Assembly (NCBI GenBank): GCA_009667805.1
Contig: CM019066.1
Coordinates: forward strand, 330,764,619-330,828,618
Length of the DNA: 64,000 bases
Source of the DNA: Leptobrachium leishanense
Taxonomy: Eukaryota > Chordata > Amphibia > Anura > Megophryidae
Direction: 5' to 3'
Shown here: one piece after another, positions 12,765 through 23,135 of the stretch
Numbering within the stretch: position 1 is the stretch's first letter
Layout: each line of letters starts with the position of its first letter
Notes under the pieces: model-generated
What the model was told of the DNA's origin: nothing
The model's input: only the letters and a program-made list of their open reading frames with translations
Databases searched by the model: none
Translations under genes and position numbers: made by a program

Positions 12765-13310
12765 AAAACTGGGAGTAAAAACTGTATACGGATCCTGGGC
12801 CAAAAGAGCCCCCAATTCACATTCTGTAAAGTCAAAGCAGCTCCCGTGACTCGGCCCGAGTGTGTGCGAGAGCAGTTAGTGAATGGTGATGAAAAACAAA
12901 GAAAACAGCATAAAAACGCAAAAAACAAAAAAAAAGTGTCAAGAAAACTATATACATGCCCCGAAGGGACAGCCTCTCTTGAGAAGCCCCGAGAAGCGGG
13001 AGTACTTCTCATACTCTTCCAGTGAAGAGTGAGAGTGGGGAGCCAAAAAAGAAAAGCCCAACAAAGCGACCGGATGGAGAAACAAAACGCTGTGCCGTGC
13101 TGCACACGCCGGGACCCAAAAACGTCCAACCGATCCCACAGGCCCGAAACATAGAGAATGCTCATAAGAGTACGAAAAAAAAATACCCTTGAGTCACATT
13201 CGGTGAAGTACGATACCGTAAAGACAATGAAATGTCCTGAGAATACTCTACCTCCGTCAAAAACCTGTGGCAACAGGAATAGTTGTAGGTTGTCAGAGCA
13301 AGAAAGAGAA

Positions 13311-13643
13311 TCACTTTTTCTTCTTATGCCATTCAGGGTCAAGACGTGGTGTAGGATCTTGTCGCTGTGACGGAGGGGTACCAGGTTCCATTCCCCAGTC
13401 TTTCAGGAGTTGTATGCCTTCCGACACTGAAGTCACTGAGTGGAAAATTCCATTGCGAGATATCAAAAGTTTGGTTGGGAAACCCCATCTGTATACAATA
13501 TTGCGTTCTCGGAGCATCGCCGTCACCAGTTTAAAGTTGCGACGATGTTGGAGGGTAGTTCTAGACAGATCTGGGAAAATAGCAATGTGATCGTAGGCCG
13601 GGGATAATGCCCCAGGGTGTCTCAGGGCACGTAGTATGTCCTC
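13311..13643 (-). pseudogene. L1-A ORF1, C-terminal domain
   Basis: The minus-strand frame contains IAIFPDLSRTTLQHRR followed by RERNIVYRWGFP, the conserved C-terminal domain of L1 ORF1p that helps nucleic-acid binding, and ends with a lysine run and stop at 13311. Upstream residues in the same open frame (to 14561) are translated minisatellite of the inserted hAT element and are not part of the protein. A 99%-identical second copy of this segment lies at 18003-18336. Confidence 0.8.
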
Positions 13644-13789
13644 CAGGGCTCGAGTCGAGCGGGAACACGCGGGAACGGCGTTCCCGCACTTCTCCCACAG
13701 CGGGAACGCTGCGGGAACGCCGCGGGAACGCTGCGGGAACGCAGCGTTCCCGCTGTGGCCTGAGCCCGAACGCTTTAGCAGGCGGCCGC

Positions 13790-13955
13790 CGCACATTGAC
13801 GGCGGCCGCGTGCTTCCTGTTAGAACGGCCGGTGACAGGAAGTGGAGCCGCTCGCCTGGCTGTTTCATAGATCCCAGGCGAGCGGCTGCACTTCCTGTCA
13901 GCGGCCGCTGAAGCAGGAAGCACGCGGCCGCCGGCAATGTGCGGCAGCAGCAGCA
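13790..13955. repeat. GC-rich hairpin
   Basis: Arms GCGGCCGCGTGCTTCCTG... and their complement ...CAGGAAGCACGCGGCCGC enclose a short loop near 13862, with arms about 70 nt long and a few mismatches. It is part of the hAT-like element. Confidence 0.75.
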
Positions 13956-13984
13956 GAAAAGCAGCAGAGGAGCAGCAGAGGTGA

Positions 13985-14766
13985 GCTGGGCTGGGGGCAG
14001 TATCCATGAGACCTGGGGGGGCAATATCCATGAGACCTGGGGGCAGTATCCATGAGACCTGGGGGCAGTATCCATGAGACCTGGGGGCATTATCCATGAG
14101 ACCTGGGGGTAATATCCATGAGACCTGGGGGCAGTATCCATGAGACCTGGGGGTAATATCCATGAGACCTGGGGGCAGTATCCATTAGAGCTGGGGCCTA
14201 TCCATGAGACCAGGGGGCAATATCCATGAGACCTGGGGGCATCATCCATGAGACCTGGGGGCAGTATCCATGAGACCTGGGGGCAGTATCCATGAGACCT
14301 GGGGCATATCCATGAGACCTGGGGGCAGTATCCATGAGACCAGGGGGCAATATCCATGAGACCTGGGGGTAATATCCATGAGACCAGGGGGCAGTATCCA
14401 TGAGACCTGGGGCATATCCATGAGACCTGGGGGCAATATCCATGAGACCTAGGGGCAGTATCCATGAGACCTGGGGCATATCCATGAGACCTGGGGGCAG
14501 TATCCATGAGACCTGGGGCATATCCATGAGACCTGGGGCATATCCATGAGAGCTGGGGCATTATCCATGAGAGCTGGGGGCATTATCCATGAGACCTGGG
14601 GGCATTATCCATGAGACCTGGGGGCATTATCCATGAGAGCTGGGGGGCATTATCCATGAGAGCTGGGGCAATATATACCCATATGAGCTGGGGCAATTAT
14701 ATCCAAGTGAACTGGGGGCAATTATATCCATGTGAACTGGGGGCAATTATATCCATGTGAACTGAG
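13985..14766 (+). repeat. Minisatellite, about 22-bp unit
   Basis: About 35 copies of a unit like TATCCATGAGACCTGGGGGC, 20-22 bp, degrading at the right edge into a CCATGTGAACTGGGGGC form. Long minus-strand open frames over it (SHGYCPQVSWI-type repeats) are translation artefacts of the array. Confidence 0.92.
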
Positions 14767-14786
14767 GAAAATAAATATATCCATAT

Positions 14787-15324
14787 AACCAGTGCTGTGT
14801 ATATTATTCTTGGGGTTCAGTGCTGTGTATGTTATTCTGGGGGCTCAGTGCTGTGTATGTTATTCTGGGGGCTCAGTGCTGTGTATATTATTCTGGGGGC
14901 TCAGTGCTGTGTATATTATCCTGGAGGCTCAGTGCTGTGTATATTATTCTGGGGGCTCAGTGCTGTGTATGTTATTCTGGGGGCTCAGTGCTGTGTATAT
15001 TATTCTGGGGGCTCAGTGCTGTGTATATTATCCTGGAGGCTCAGTGCTGTGTATATTATTCTGGGGGCTCAGTGCTGTGTATGTTATTCTGGGGGTTCAA
15101 TGTTGTGTATATTATTCTGGGGGTTCCGTGTTGTGTATATTATTCTGGGGGCTCAGTGCTGGGTATGTTATTCTGGGGGTTCAGCGCTGTGTATATTATT
15201 CTGGGGGTTCAGCGCTGTGTATATTATTCTGGGGGCTCAGCGCTGTGTATATTATTCTGGGGGCTCAGTGCCGTGTATATTATTCTGGGGGCACAGTGTT
15301 GTGTATATTATTCTGGGGGTCTGT
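14787..15324 (+). repeat. Minisatellite, 28-bp unit
   Basis: About 19 copies of a 28-bp unit containing GTGCTGTGTATATTATTCTG and GGGGCTCA, with CT/TT and A/G variants. Because 28 is not divisible by three and the unit lacks stops, all three plus-strand frames stay open for about 185-197 codons. No protein is inferred. Confidence 0.92.
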
Positions 15325-15374
15325 GCCTGGATATATATATATTATATATAAAATGCGTTAGTCCAGTTGCCACA

Positions 15375-15512
15375 ATCACGAGTATACCTGTACGTAGTGA
15401 TACCTTTCACTGATCAGTAGTTTCCAGTTTACACTCTTGAAAGCTTGTCTTTTAAATGTAAAGTTAACCCAATAAAAATGGTATCACCGGCACGCACTGC
15501 TATACTCGTGAT
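15375..15512. mobile_element. Small MITE with 12-bp inverted ends
   Basis: ATCACGAGTATA (15375-15386) is the exact complement of TATACTCGTGAT (15501-15512), with GTGATACC/GGTATCAC also inverted inside. (TA)n tracts border it, so the TSD cannot be read. Confidence 0.55.
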
Positions 15513-15599
15513 ATATATATATATATTTTCTTCAGGTAATGGGGGTTGTGAAATTCGTGTGTGAGTTCCCTCACTTTTTTTCCCAGGACTTGACCCCTG

Positions 15600-15685
15600 A
15601 CATTGTCCTCGCGAGGTTTATAGTAATGAAGGCGAAGTAGGACATCTTTAGGCGCCTTAGCCGGAGCTGACGGGGGCTTAGGAAG
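15600..15685 (-). pseudogene. L1-A ORF1, middle fragment
   Basis: About 28 codons stranded between two hAT-ended insertions. The minus strand reads LPKPPSAPAKAPKDVLLRL and then a HYYKPRED stretch, typical of the RRM-to-C-terminal linker of L1 ORF1p. It continues the upstream piece at RIHRL and the downstream piece at DILRALRHPG. Its position is what proves that both flanking elements landed in ORF1. Confidence 0.75.
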
Positions 15686-16082
15686 TAGGGATGTGCGTTT
15701 CGGATTTCGGAATTTTCACGAAATTTCCCGATTCGTGTTTTCGGATCCGGCCGATTTTCTGAAAATTTTTAGATCCGAAAATGGCAGATCCGAAAAGTTT
15801 TCCGAGTCGAAACGAAATATTTTCGGAATTTTCGAATGGACTTGAAATGTGTCAAATCGAAATTTATTTTCTCTCTATTCATGATTTCGGTTCCATTCGT
15901 GATTTCGGCTCCATTTCGGTAATTCTGGACATCGTATATTTAACTATTATCGGTTATATCGCTGATTCTGTAAATTTTGTACTTGTAAATGCATATCACT
16001 TTTTTTTGTTTCCAATGATCCGATAATTCTGTCGATACGAAAATTCCTTCGGAATCGGGTCGGATCCGATTCGTCCGCTGGT

Positions 16083-16094
16083 CGCGCATGCGCG
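16083..16094. promoter_or_regulatory. NRF1-type palindrome upstream of Myb-like gene
   Basis: CGCGCATGCGCG is a perfect match to the nuclear respiratory factor 1 core (YGCGCAYGCGCR). It lies 74 bp before the first ATG (16168) of the Myb-like gene, in a short CpG-rich patch in otherwise AT-rich DNA. A promoter role is inferred. Confidence 0.5.
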
Positions 16095-16515
16095 AGCGGA
16101 TGTCATAACTTTATTGAGCCAGTTTTTTGACAACTTTTTGGACAAAATATTGTTTTTATTATTCATCATGGCTGCAAGAGACGAGTGCCATTCAGACACC
16201 TCCTCATCGTCTTGCACCCATGAAACACCACCACCCAGGAAGAAGCGGGCTTAGCAATATGGCATTTGAGGAGATGCCCGAGCTGGTCCGGATCTTTGAC
16301 AGACGAGATTATGACTGCCATAAGGGCCCTTACGGCAGAAAGAATAACGCAAGAAAGGACCGTATCCTCGATAAGGTTCGCACCACCATCCTTGAGCTGT
16401 TCGGGAAGGACCGGACGAAGGACCAGCTCCGCAAACGCTGGTCTGACCTCAAGGTGCGCGAGGAGGAGCAGCTGAGGCACATCCGTCGCGTCATAGCCAA
16501 ACGTAATTGTCATGT

Positions 16516-18494
16516 CGGGTCAGTAAATCCAATCTATCCGATATATATTGTCTCTTCCTAATAGATGCCCATCTAATGCACACCCCTCTCATAACCGCCT
16601 TGTGAGCTCTCCAGAGAATAGTTGGATCCGATGAAGAATCTTTGTTCTCTGAGAAGTAATTGGCAAGTGTGGACTGCAATTCCGACATTATCTCTGGATC
16701 GCTCAGAAGAGTGTCATTGAGGTGCCAAGGAGGCCTGCTAAACACCTGGAAGTCATCTGCTAGTGTCAAGAATACTGGGGCATGATCTGACAATGTAAAG
16801 CTAGAGATGTCGCAGCCTCGAACAGAAGGCAGCAAAGAGCCCCGTATACAAAAAAAGTCTATTCTGGAGTATGAATTATGAGGTGGGGAAAATAAAGTAT
16901 ATCCTTTTTCTCCTGGATGAAAAACCCTCCATCCATCATATAAATTAAAATGAGACAAAAGTTCCGCTAATTCTCTATCTTGTTTTCTAATGTGTGCGTA
17001 TGTTGAGGCTGACCTATCTAGAATCGGATCTGGACATGCATTAAAATCACCCATCACAATCACCTCGCCAGTTGACACTATTAACATTTTAAGCAATACA
17101 TGTTTAAGAAACGATATTTGGGATGAGTTAGGACTACAGACATTGCATATAGTGAACAATTTCTGATTTATCGTGCACACTAAAATAAGGTAGCGGCCCT
17201 TCGGATCACTGAGTTTTCTGTGAAGTTGAAAAGTCACCCTATCATGTAGTAGGATGGATACCCCTCTAGACTTGGTGGGGCTCGTAGCATGAAATTGCGT
17301 AGTAAAACGAGGCACCTGTAACAACGGGTGAGACAATCTACGAAAGTGTGTCTCCTGTAGACAAACCAAGTCGGGGTCTCCCCTTTTTATCTCTGAATAT
17401 AAGGCATGTCTTTTAAACGGAGCTTAAGCCCCTAACATTGAAGGACATAAGTTTCATAAAACTGGGAGTAAAAACTGTATACGGATCCTGGGCCAAAAGA
17501 GCCCCCAATTCACATTCTGTAAAGTCAAAGCAGCTCCCGTGACTCGGCCCGAGTGTGTGCGAGAGCAGTTAGTGAATGGTGATGAAAAACAAAGAAAACA
17601 GCATAAAAACGCAAAAAACAAAAAAAAAGTGTCAAGAAAACTATATACATGCCCCGAAGGGACAGCCTCTCTTGAGAAGCCCCGAGAAGCGGGAGTACTT
17701 CTCATACTCTTCCAGTGAAGAGTGAGAGTGGGGAGCCAAAAAAGAAAAGCCCAACAAAGCGACCGGATGGAGAAACAAAACGCTGTGCCGTGCTGCACAC
17801 GCCGGGACCCAAAAACGTCCAACCGATCCCACAGGCCCGAAACATAGAGAATGCTCATAAGAGTACGAAAAAAAAATACCCTTGAGTCACATTCGGTGAA
17901 GTACGATACCGTAAAGACAATGAAATGTCCTGAGAATACTCTACCTCCGTCAAAAACCTGTGGCAACAGGAATAGTTGTAGGTTGTCAGAGCAAGAAAGA
18001 GAATCACTTTTTCTTCTTATGCCATTCAGGGTCAAGACGTGGTGTAGGATCTTGTCGCTGTGACGGAGGGGTACCAGGTTCCATTCCCCAGTCTTTCAGG
18101 AGTTGTATGCCTCCGCGACACTGAAGTCACACTGTGGAAAATTCCATTGCGAGATATCAAAAGTTTGGTTGGGAACCCCATCTGTATACAATATTGCGTT
18201 CTCGGAGCATCGCCGTCACCAGTTTAAAGTTGCGACGATGTTGGAGGGTAGTTCTAGACAGATCTGGGAAAATAGCAATGTGATCGTAGGCCGGGGATAA
18301 TGCCCCAGGGTGTCTCAGGGCACGTAGTATGTCCTCCAGGGCTCGAGTCGAGCGGGAACACGCGGGAACGGCGTTCCCGCACTTCTCCCACAGCGGGAAC
18401 GCTGCGGGAACGCCGCGGGAACGCTGCGGGAACGCAGCGTTCCCGCTGTGGCCTGAGCCCGAACGCTTTAGCAGGCGGCCGCCGCACATTGACG
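16516..18494 (-). mobile_element. Templated copy of L1-A/hAT segment 11821-13801
   Basis: This stretch is almost identical (about ten small differences) to 11821-13801. It includes the border between the hAT element and L1-A ORF1, the ORF1 C-terminus, the inter-ORF spacer and the ORF2 endonuclease. Both ends fall inside their source features, with no poly(A) tail and no terminal repeat. The target (exon 1 of the Myb-like gene) is duplicated for 87 bp on both sides (16429-16515 and 18495-18581). The endonuclease frame at 16491-17369 (LVCLQETHFRR copy) is truncated. Confidence 0.85.
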
Positions 18495-18581
18495 CCGCAA
18501 ACGCTGGTCTGACCTCAAGGTGCGCGAGGAGGAGCAGCTGAGGCACATCCGTCGCGTCATAGCCAAACGTAATTGTCATGT

Positions 18582-19525
18582 TATATTGTAAAGCGCTGCG
18601 CAAACTGTTGGCGCTATATAAATCCTGTATAATAATAATAATGTGCTTGCATGTGCTAATGTGCACAGAAATACGTTGATTTATCTAGTCCTTTTTTCAT
18701 GCAATGTGATTGTGTATAGCTTTGCGTTTTCACGACTCGTCATACATGCATTTTTGCCATAGCTCTTCTTTTTTGTGATTTTACGTATTCGTGAAAATTG
18801 TGACATTTGATGTATGTAGATAAAGTTACAATGCTGGATTTCTTTTGGCACTGTGTGTATAGTCTGTAGTGTGCTGGGGGGGGTTGTTGTGATTGAGTGA
18901 TGTATACGAGATGACCCGCAGCTTGCCCAATATTGGCTCCCATCTGCGCATCAATAAAAATCTCTGCGTCTCTGCTAAGTGGTAGGATGGGACATGTAGT
19001 TCTTCAGAAAGTGCATCCAAACAGAGCCGCGTTTAATACGTCCTCAGCAGCTGCTGAATTGTTGCAGCGCAGCAATTCAGTTTGCTGCAGCAGTGTCATT
19101 ATTGAACGCTTTAGATGCAAATTTCAAAACAAAATGGCGGATTTCTGTTGTTTCTGCAATATCCAGTTTTATTAGCAGAAACTGAAAGTGAAACTGAGGC
19201 TGAGGCCTTCTATAAAATAACTAAAAGCAGTCAGCACAATGCGCTTTGTACGCACACAACACAAATAATAGTTTTTATTGAATAAACGTAATGTTTACTT
19301 CTGAAAAAAATATATAATTGAAAGGTACTATATGTCTATGTGCAGAGGAAATAGATAAATAAATATTTTGTGACTTTAGAACTATGAGATGGGAGTAGTG
19401 GTGGGTCAAGCTGGTAGTGCTAGTGGGTAGTGGAGGGGTGTCGCAATACTTTCGGCAATATATTGTATAGATATACCATTTTTTCCAGTCTGCATTATTT
19501 ACGTGTTATTTTTTGGATTTGGCAG
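18582..19525 (+). other. Intron 1 of Myb-like gene with L2-type tail at its start
   Basis: Directly after the donor comes ATTGTAAAGCGCTGCGC...GGCGCTATATAAATCC and an (ATA)n tract, an L2/CR1-type LINE tail (to about 18640). The rest is AT-rich and ends in a pyrimidine-rich acceptor TTTTTTGGATTTGGCAG at 19525. No other gene is seen. Confidence 0.5.
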
Positions 19526-20061
19526 AAGACAGGAAGAAGGTAGCATCTGCCCCGGCGGGCACCAGTGCCCCAGTGGAGGAGGAGGAGGAGCCACGGGCGA
19601 CCACCAGCGCTGGTATATACTGTTTTATTTTGCAACGACTTTTGGTCAAAAATAAATCAGTTTTGTTGTTTACTGTATTTTTTATTTCTTTAATTTCTTA
19701 TAGCACCGGATGAGATGCTGACGGTGGTGGTGGAGGAGGAGGAGTCGGAGGAGTCGGAGCCTCAGGAGGCCGCCAGCACTGGTATATACTACTGTTATAT
19801 TTTTTCAAGACTTTCAGTCAAAAATAGAAACCTGCTTTACTTACTGTATTTCCCTTCTTTCATTTATTGGATATATAGAAGGAGAAGCCAGACCGGACAC
19901 GTCCTCCAGTGTCAGGATGATAAATCGGGAGGCGATCGGCGAGCTACGCCTGGCTGTTACCTCCATAGATGCCATCCAGGAACTGCTCCAGGAATTGCGG
20001 GAGCATATATGCAATGCCGCTGACATCCTGGAGCGGCAGTGAGACCAGCCTCCTCCCGAAA

Positions 20062-20343
20062 TTGCGCAGCGCTTTACAATATAACATGACACTTACGTTT
20101 GGCTATGACGCGACGAATGTGCCTCAGCTGCTCCTGCTTGCGTGCTTTGAGGTCGGACCAGCGTTTTCGGAGCTGGTCCTTCGTCCGGTCCTTCCCGAAC
20201 AGCTCAAGGATGGTGGTGCGTAGCTTGTCAAGGATACGATCCTTGCGGGTGTTATTCTTCCTGCCGTAAGGGCCCTTACGGCAGTCATAATCTTTGTAAT
20301 CAAAGATGCGGACCAGCTCCAACATCTCCTCAAATGCCAGTAA
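20062..20343 (-). pseudogene. Reversed second copy of Myb/SANT exon 1
   Basis: On the minus strand this encodes the same Myb/SANT domain (ELVRIFDYKDYDC..., KDQLRKRWSDLKARKQEQ) with several substitutions, then a perfect donor GTAAGT (complement at 20091-20096) and the same L2-type intron start. It begins 20 bp past the stop of exon 4, head to tail in opposite orientation. It lacks the 2-kb insert seen in the forward copy, so it records the pre-insertion exon. No downstream exons follow on its strand, so it cannot form the full protein alone. Confidence 0.75.
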
Positions 20344-21100
20344 TTATCTCAAGTGAACCAATATTCTGAACAAGATGTTCGCCTGGCTTACAATGGCGGC
20401 CATCTTCCAGTCTATTTCCACTACACTATGTTTGTTTGTGTTGTTTGTGCCCCTGTTGGGCAGTTTGCCATCCTTGGCATGTTCCCTTCCCTTCCCCATG
20501 TTGTAAATAAATTTTCTATTTTTTCTATATTTTCCTGTTTGTGTGCGTTGCTTTTCCTTACTTAATAAGTTAATATGTATTGCTTGGTTTCCACACTGTT
20601 AAAATTATATGTACATAAATTTATTGACATTTCTATGGACCCTTTGTCATAAATTTGTCAACATATTTGTGGCCATGAATGTGACTGTGCACATTCTACA
20701 CTTCCTGCCTGGCCAAAAAATGTCACACACTAACACAACCTTGTTGTACTGCCTTGAGATTTGATTACCGACGTGGCCTGGTTTTGTTAAGCTTAGGCGA
20801 TGTCACAACAACACGGATTTTTGTCCACAGTCACATTCATTGTATAACCAAGAATTTATCAAAAAATATTGATGGCAGCACTGCGTGAAGTCTTCTCCGA
20901 CACAACCCAAAGATCCTCAGTGCGGCTCAGGTCTAGTTTATTTGTCCCTGTTTGCAGCTTCAGGCAACACCTCCTCCCAGCTATGAGCTCTCTCTCTCCC
21001 ACCGCTGCCCGCTAAGACGCTGCCGCCAACATGGTCACGTCTTTGCAGGAAGACAACAGCGTGGGGGAACGGCAGCTGCCGACAGTCCCAAGACCTCGTC
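20344..21100. other. Interior of element D with Tc1-like remnant
   Basis: It contains AATGGCGGCCATCTT (YY1-type) at 20392-20406, an AATAAA at 20507-20512, and a Tc1-like terminal remnant TGCCTGGCCAAAAAATGTCA (20705). No long ORF was found. Confidence 0.4.
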
Positions 21101-21826
21101 ACAATGACGTCAGTTCTGGAGTTAACCCCTAACTGCGACCAATGGTGGAGATAGGGGGTTCATTGGAACCCCCTATCTACCGATCCGCGGCAGCTATCGG
21201 TTGGTTAATGTTTGGTATCTTTGGATCGACCAGAGCATGGCCTTTCCAACAATACCAAACATGACAATGTTAAAAATTATAAAAAATTAAAATATAAAAA
21301 AAAATAAACAGTTTTTTTGTTTTGTTTTGTTAATGCAGCAATATTGTTCCCATTTCAATTATAATGTGAACAATGATGCTGCACTAAGGATTTTTGTATG
21401 GGGTGCGTTTGTTAAAAATAGTGTAATTTTCACCCAAAAAAATATAACAAGTCCCCTTTTCAATTTTTTTTAACAAACGCAACTCATAAAATATAACCGC
21501 AAACGCTCGCATGTTAAAATGTGAAAAAAATACTTTACACCTTGTAAAACAAACATTGAAAATTCTAATTTTATTGCATTTTTTGTTATAATATACAGAC
21601 AGGACATGACGCATACATATGATAATGATATATTATGAATCATCTGCCGAGGCTGCCGGAAAGAACGATATATAACATGTCTGGGTCATATTATAAAATA
21701 AGGCTTCAAAAAAACGCGTTTAAACAAGGGGAGCGAAACTGTTAAAAATTAGCTCAGCAGCAGACCGCAGTGCCGCACACAGGTGTGAAGGGAAGCCGTG
21801 AAATGCCTCAGCAGCGAAAGGGTTAA
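21100..21826 (-). mobile_element. TTAA element, family G, truncated
   Basis: Reversed relative to 54165-55168: the internal block GAGATAGGGGGTTCATTGGA, the Ser-poor AT-rich core, and the terminus CAGCAGCGAAAGGGTTAA at 21809-21826 all match. The other TTAACC end is missing or diverged. Confidence 0.6.
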
Positions 21827-22584
21827 TTTTTTTTTTTCTGTTTTAAATCTTTTTTTTTTTTTTTTTCGTTTCAGATCATTTTGATCAACTATTTTTCCGT
21901 TTTAAAACCTTTTTGTTCTGGTTTTTATTTTTAAAGTCAGACCATTCGGGTCAGTTTAGCGTTTTTTAAATCGTTTTGTTCATTTTTTTTGTTCCTTGGC
22001 TTTCATACCATTTTTTAATGTGATTAAATAAAGTTGTGAAAAGTATATTCATAAGAAAAAAAGGATCTTTATTTAATTAAAAAAAAACACGATAGAATCG
22101 CCAGAATTATCGTATCGACAGAATGAATTATCGGATCCGAAAAACAAACCAAAAATTTATTATAAAAAAATATATAAAGTATAAAAAAGTAAACCATAGT
22201 AGTTTACATCAAAACGAATAGAGTTAGACAGCTTTGAAATGAGGAGAACAGATGTTCCGAAAAAACGAAAATTTCCGATATCACGAAAAGTCGATACAAA
22301 AAAACGAGCAAAGTGACACGAAAATACGAAAAATGGTCGAGGAGAACAGACGTTCCGAAAAAACGAAAAGTCCCGAAATCACGAAAAGTCGATACAAAAA
22401 ACGAGCAAAGTGACACGAAAATACGAAAAATGGTCGATATTCCGAAAAAAAATGTACACGAAAAACGAATCGAGCCGAACCGAATCGAAACAGAAATCGG
22501 CTGAAACGAGCCGAATCGAAAAGTTTAAAAATCCGAACAAATCGAACCGAATCGAACCGAAAAAAAAATCGGTGCACAAGCCTA

Positions 22585-23135
22585 TTAGGAAGTCGATGAA
22601 TTCGATCAAAAAGGAGGGAATCCGAGGTGGCTTCTGCCAGGAGATGTTGAAAAAGTTCAGTAACATAATCAGGGAGGTTATGAGCTGAAACCGAGTCTGG
22701 AATTCCTCTCTCTTTCAAATTATGGCGACGTGATCTATCCTCCAAGTCCGCAATTTTAGTAAGTGCCCCCAGAAGTTGAGCTTGCAAATCCTCTACCTGT
22801 TCTGTCAAATGGTTGTGTGCCCCTGCAAAATCCGCCATTTTTGTTTCCAATCTGTCCGTGCGGTCACCTATTTCTTTAATATCTTTTTTGATGTCTGCCG
22901 CCACGCTATCTAGTCGAGTCGATAATGCCTCAGATAGAGCTGTCAGCATAGGTGCCAGTTTGGCCGTCACCGCATCGACTCCCGAGCTCTCCTCAGCGGG
23001 GGAGGCAGTTGCTCGTGGGGACGAAGAGGATGAGCCACCGCCATCTTGGGAGGCCACGATACCGCGTTGTTTCTGGCTTTTCGGAGCAAAAAAGTCAGCG
23101 GAACCCGCCTTTTTGTTGCCGCTGCGGGAGGACAT
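22585..23135 (-). pseudogene. L1-A ORF1, N-terminal part
   Basis: ORF1p is the RNA-binding chaperone of the L1 ribonucleoprotein. This piece starts at the ATG at 23135 (MSSRSGNKK); an in-frame upstream GTG is less likely. It shows a low-complexity Ser/Glu region, a long heptad-like coiled coil (about residues 60-140 with repeated Leu/Asp/Ile), and the start of the RRM-like domain at DRSRRHNLKERGIPDS. It stops making sense after RIHRL, where a 6.9-kb hAT-ended element begins. The TSD TTAGGAAG covers the break. The next coding piece is at 15600-15685, so the reading frame is not usable as it stands. Confidence 0.8.

Larger units (their letters stand above)
13644..15599. mobile_element. hAT-like element carrying two minisatellites
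   Basis: The ends are CAGGGCTCGAGTC and the complement of CAGGGGTCAAGTC, hAT-style. Flanks are ATGTCCTC (13636-13643) and an imperfect copy ATTGTCCTC (15602-15610), an approximate 8-bp TSD. It interrupts L1-A ORF1 at RED/ILRALRH. Contents in order: GC-rich CGGGAACG repeats, a 70-bp-arm hairpin (13790-13955), two tandem arrays, and a 138-bp MITE (15375-15512). No transposase was seen. Confidence 0.7.
16168..20042 (+). pseudogene. Four-exon Myb/SANT-like DNA-binding gene, exon 1 disrupted
   Basis: Myb/SANT-like proteins bind DNA; related ones are the second gene of vertebrate PIF/Harbinger transposons, and others are host genes. Exon 1 (16168-16502) has an acidic/Ser start, a PPPRKKRA basic patch, then a Myb/SANT-like domain ending KDQLRKRWSDLK, with a one-base frame break between patch and domain (stop near 16252; a second ATG lies at 16259). 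It is interrupted after codon RRVIAK by a 2-kb insert and repeated at 18495-18568. Exons 2 (19526-19612), 3 (19704-19781) and 4 (19879-20042) have AG/GT borders and join in phase. They give an acidic EEEE region and a C-terminal helix (INREAIGELRLAV... ending DILERQ). The intron 1 donor here is GTAATT; the reversed exon copy keeps GTAAGT. Confidence 0.7.
15686..22584. mobile_element. hAT-ended composite element (element D) with Myb-like gene
   Basis: The left end TAGGGATGTGCG and the right end, complement of TAGGCTTGTGCACC, are flanked by a perfect 8-bp TSD, TTAGGAAG (15678-15685 and 22585-22592). Excision restores the L1-A ORF1 frame. The arms (15686-16080 and about 22085-22584) are rich in TTCGGNTTC/GAANCCGAA words and are loosely inverted. 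The interior holds a Myb/SANT gene, a reversed extra exon 1, a templated L1 copy and a TTAA element. No hAT transposase was found, so it is non-autonomous or a composite. Confidence 0.75.

Noticed and set aside
12761..13342. 193-codon minus ORF, duplicated at 17454-18035
   Set aside because: It covers the L1-A inter-ORF spacer out of frame with ORF1 and ORF2; the duplicate exists because the segment was copied. No domain was recognised.
13644..14561. Long minus-strand ORF of 416 codons with SHGYCPQVSW-type repeats
   Set aside because: It is translated minisatellite fused by chance to the L1-A ORF1 C-terminus; there is no start context or conserved domain in the repeat part.
13985..15324. Regular repeats that might suggest a CRISPR array
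   Set aside because: Units are directly adjacent with no spacers, and the genome is a vertebrate one.
14792..15413. Three overlapping plus-strand ORFs of 184-197 codons
   Set aside because: All follow from a stop-free 28-bp tandem unit, so they are not genes.
20353..20565. 70-codon ORF after the reversed Myb exon
   Set aside because: It is short and hydrophobic, runs through an AATAAA-containing tract, and has no match to the known exons.
15686..22584. Treating element D as an autonomous hAT transposon
   Set aside because: Ends and TSD fit hAT, but no BED finger or hAT catalytic motif occurs inside; only the Myb/SANT gene is present.
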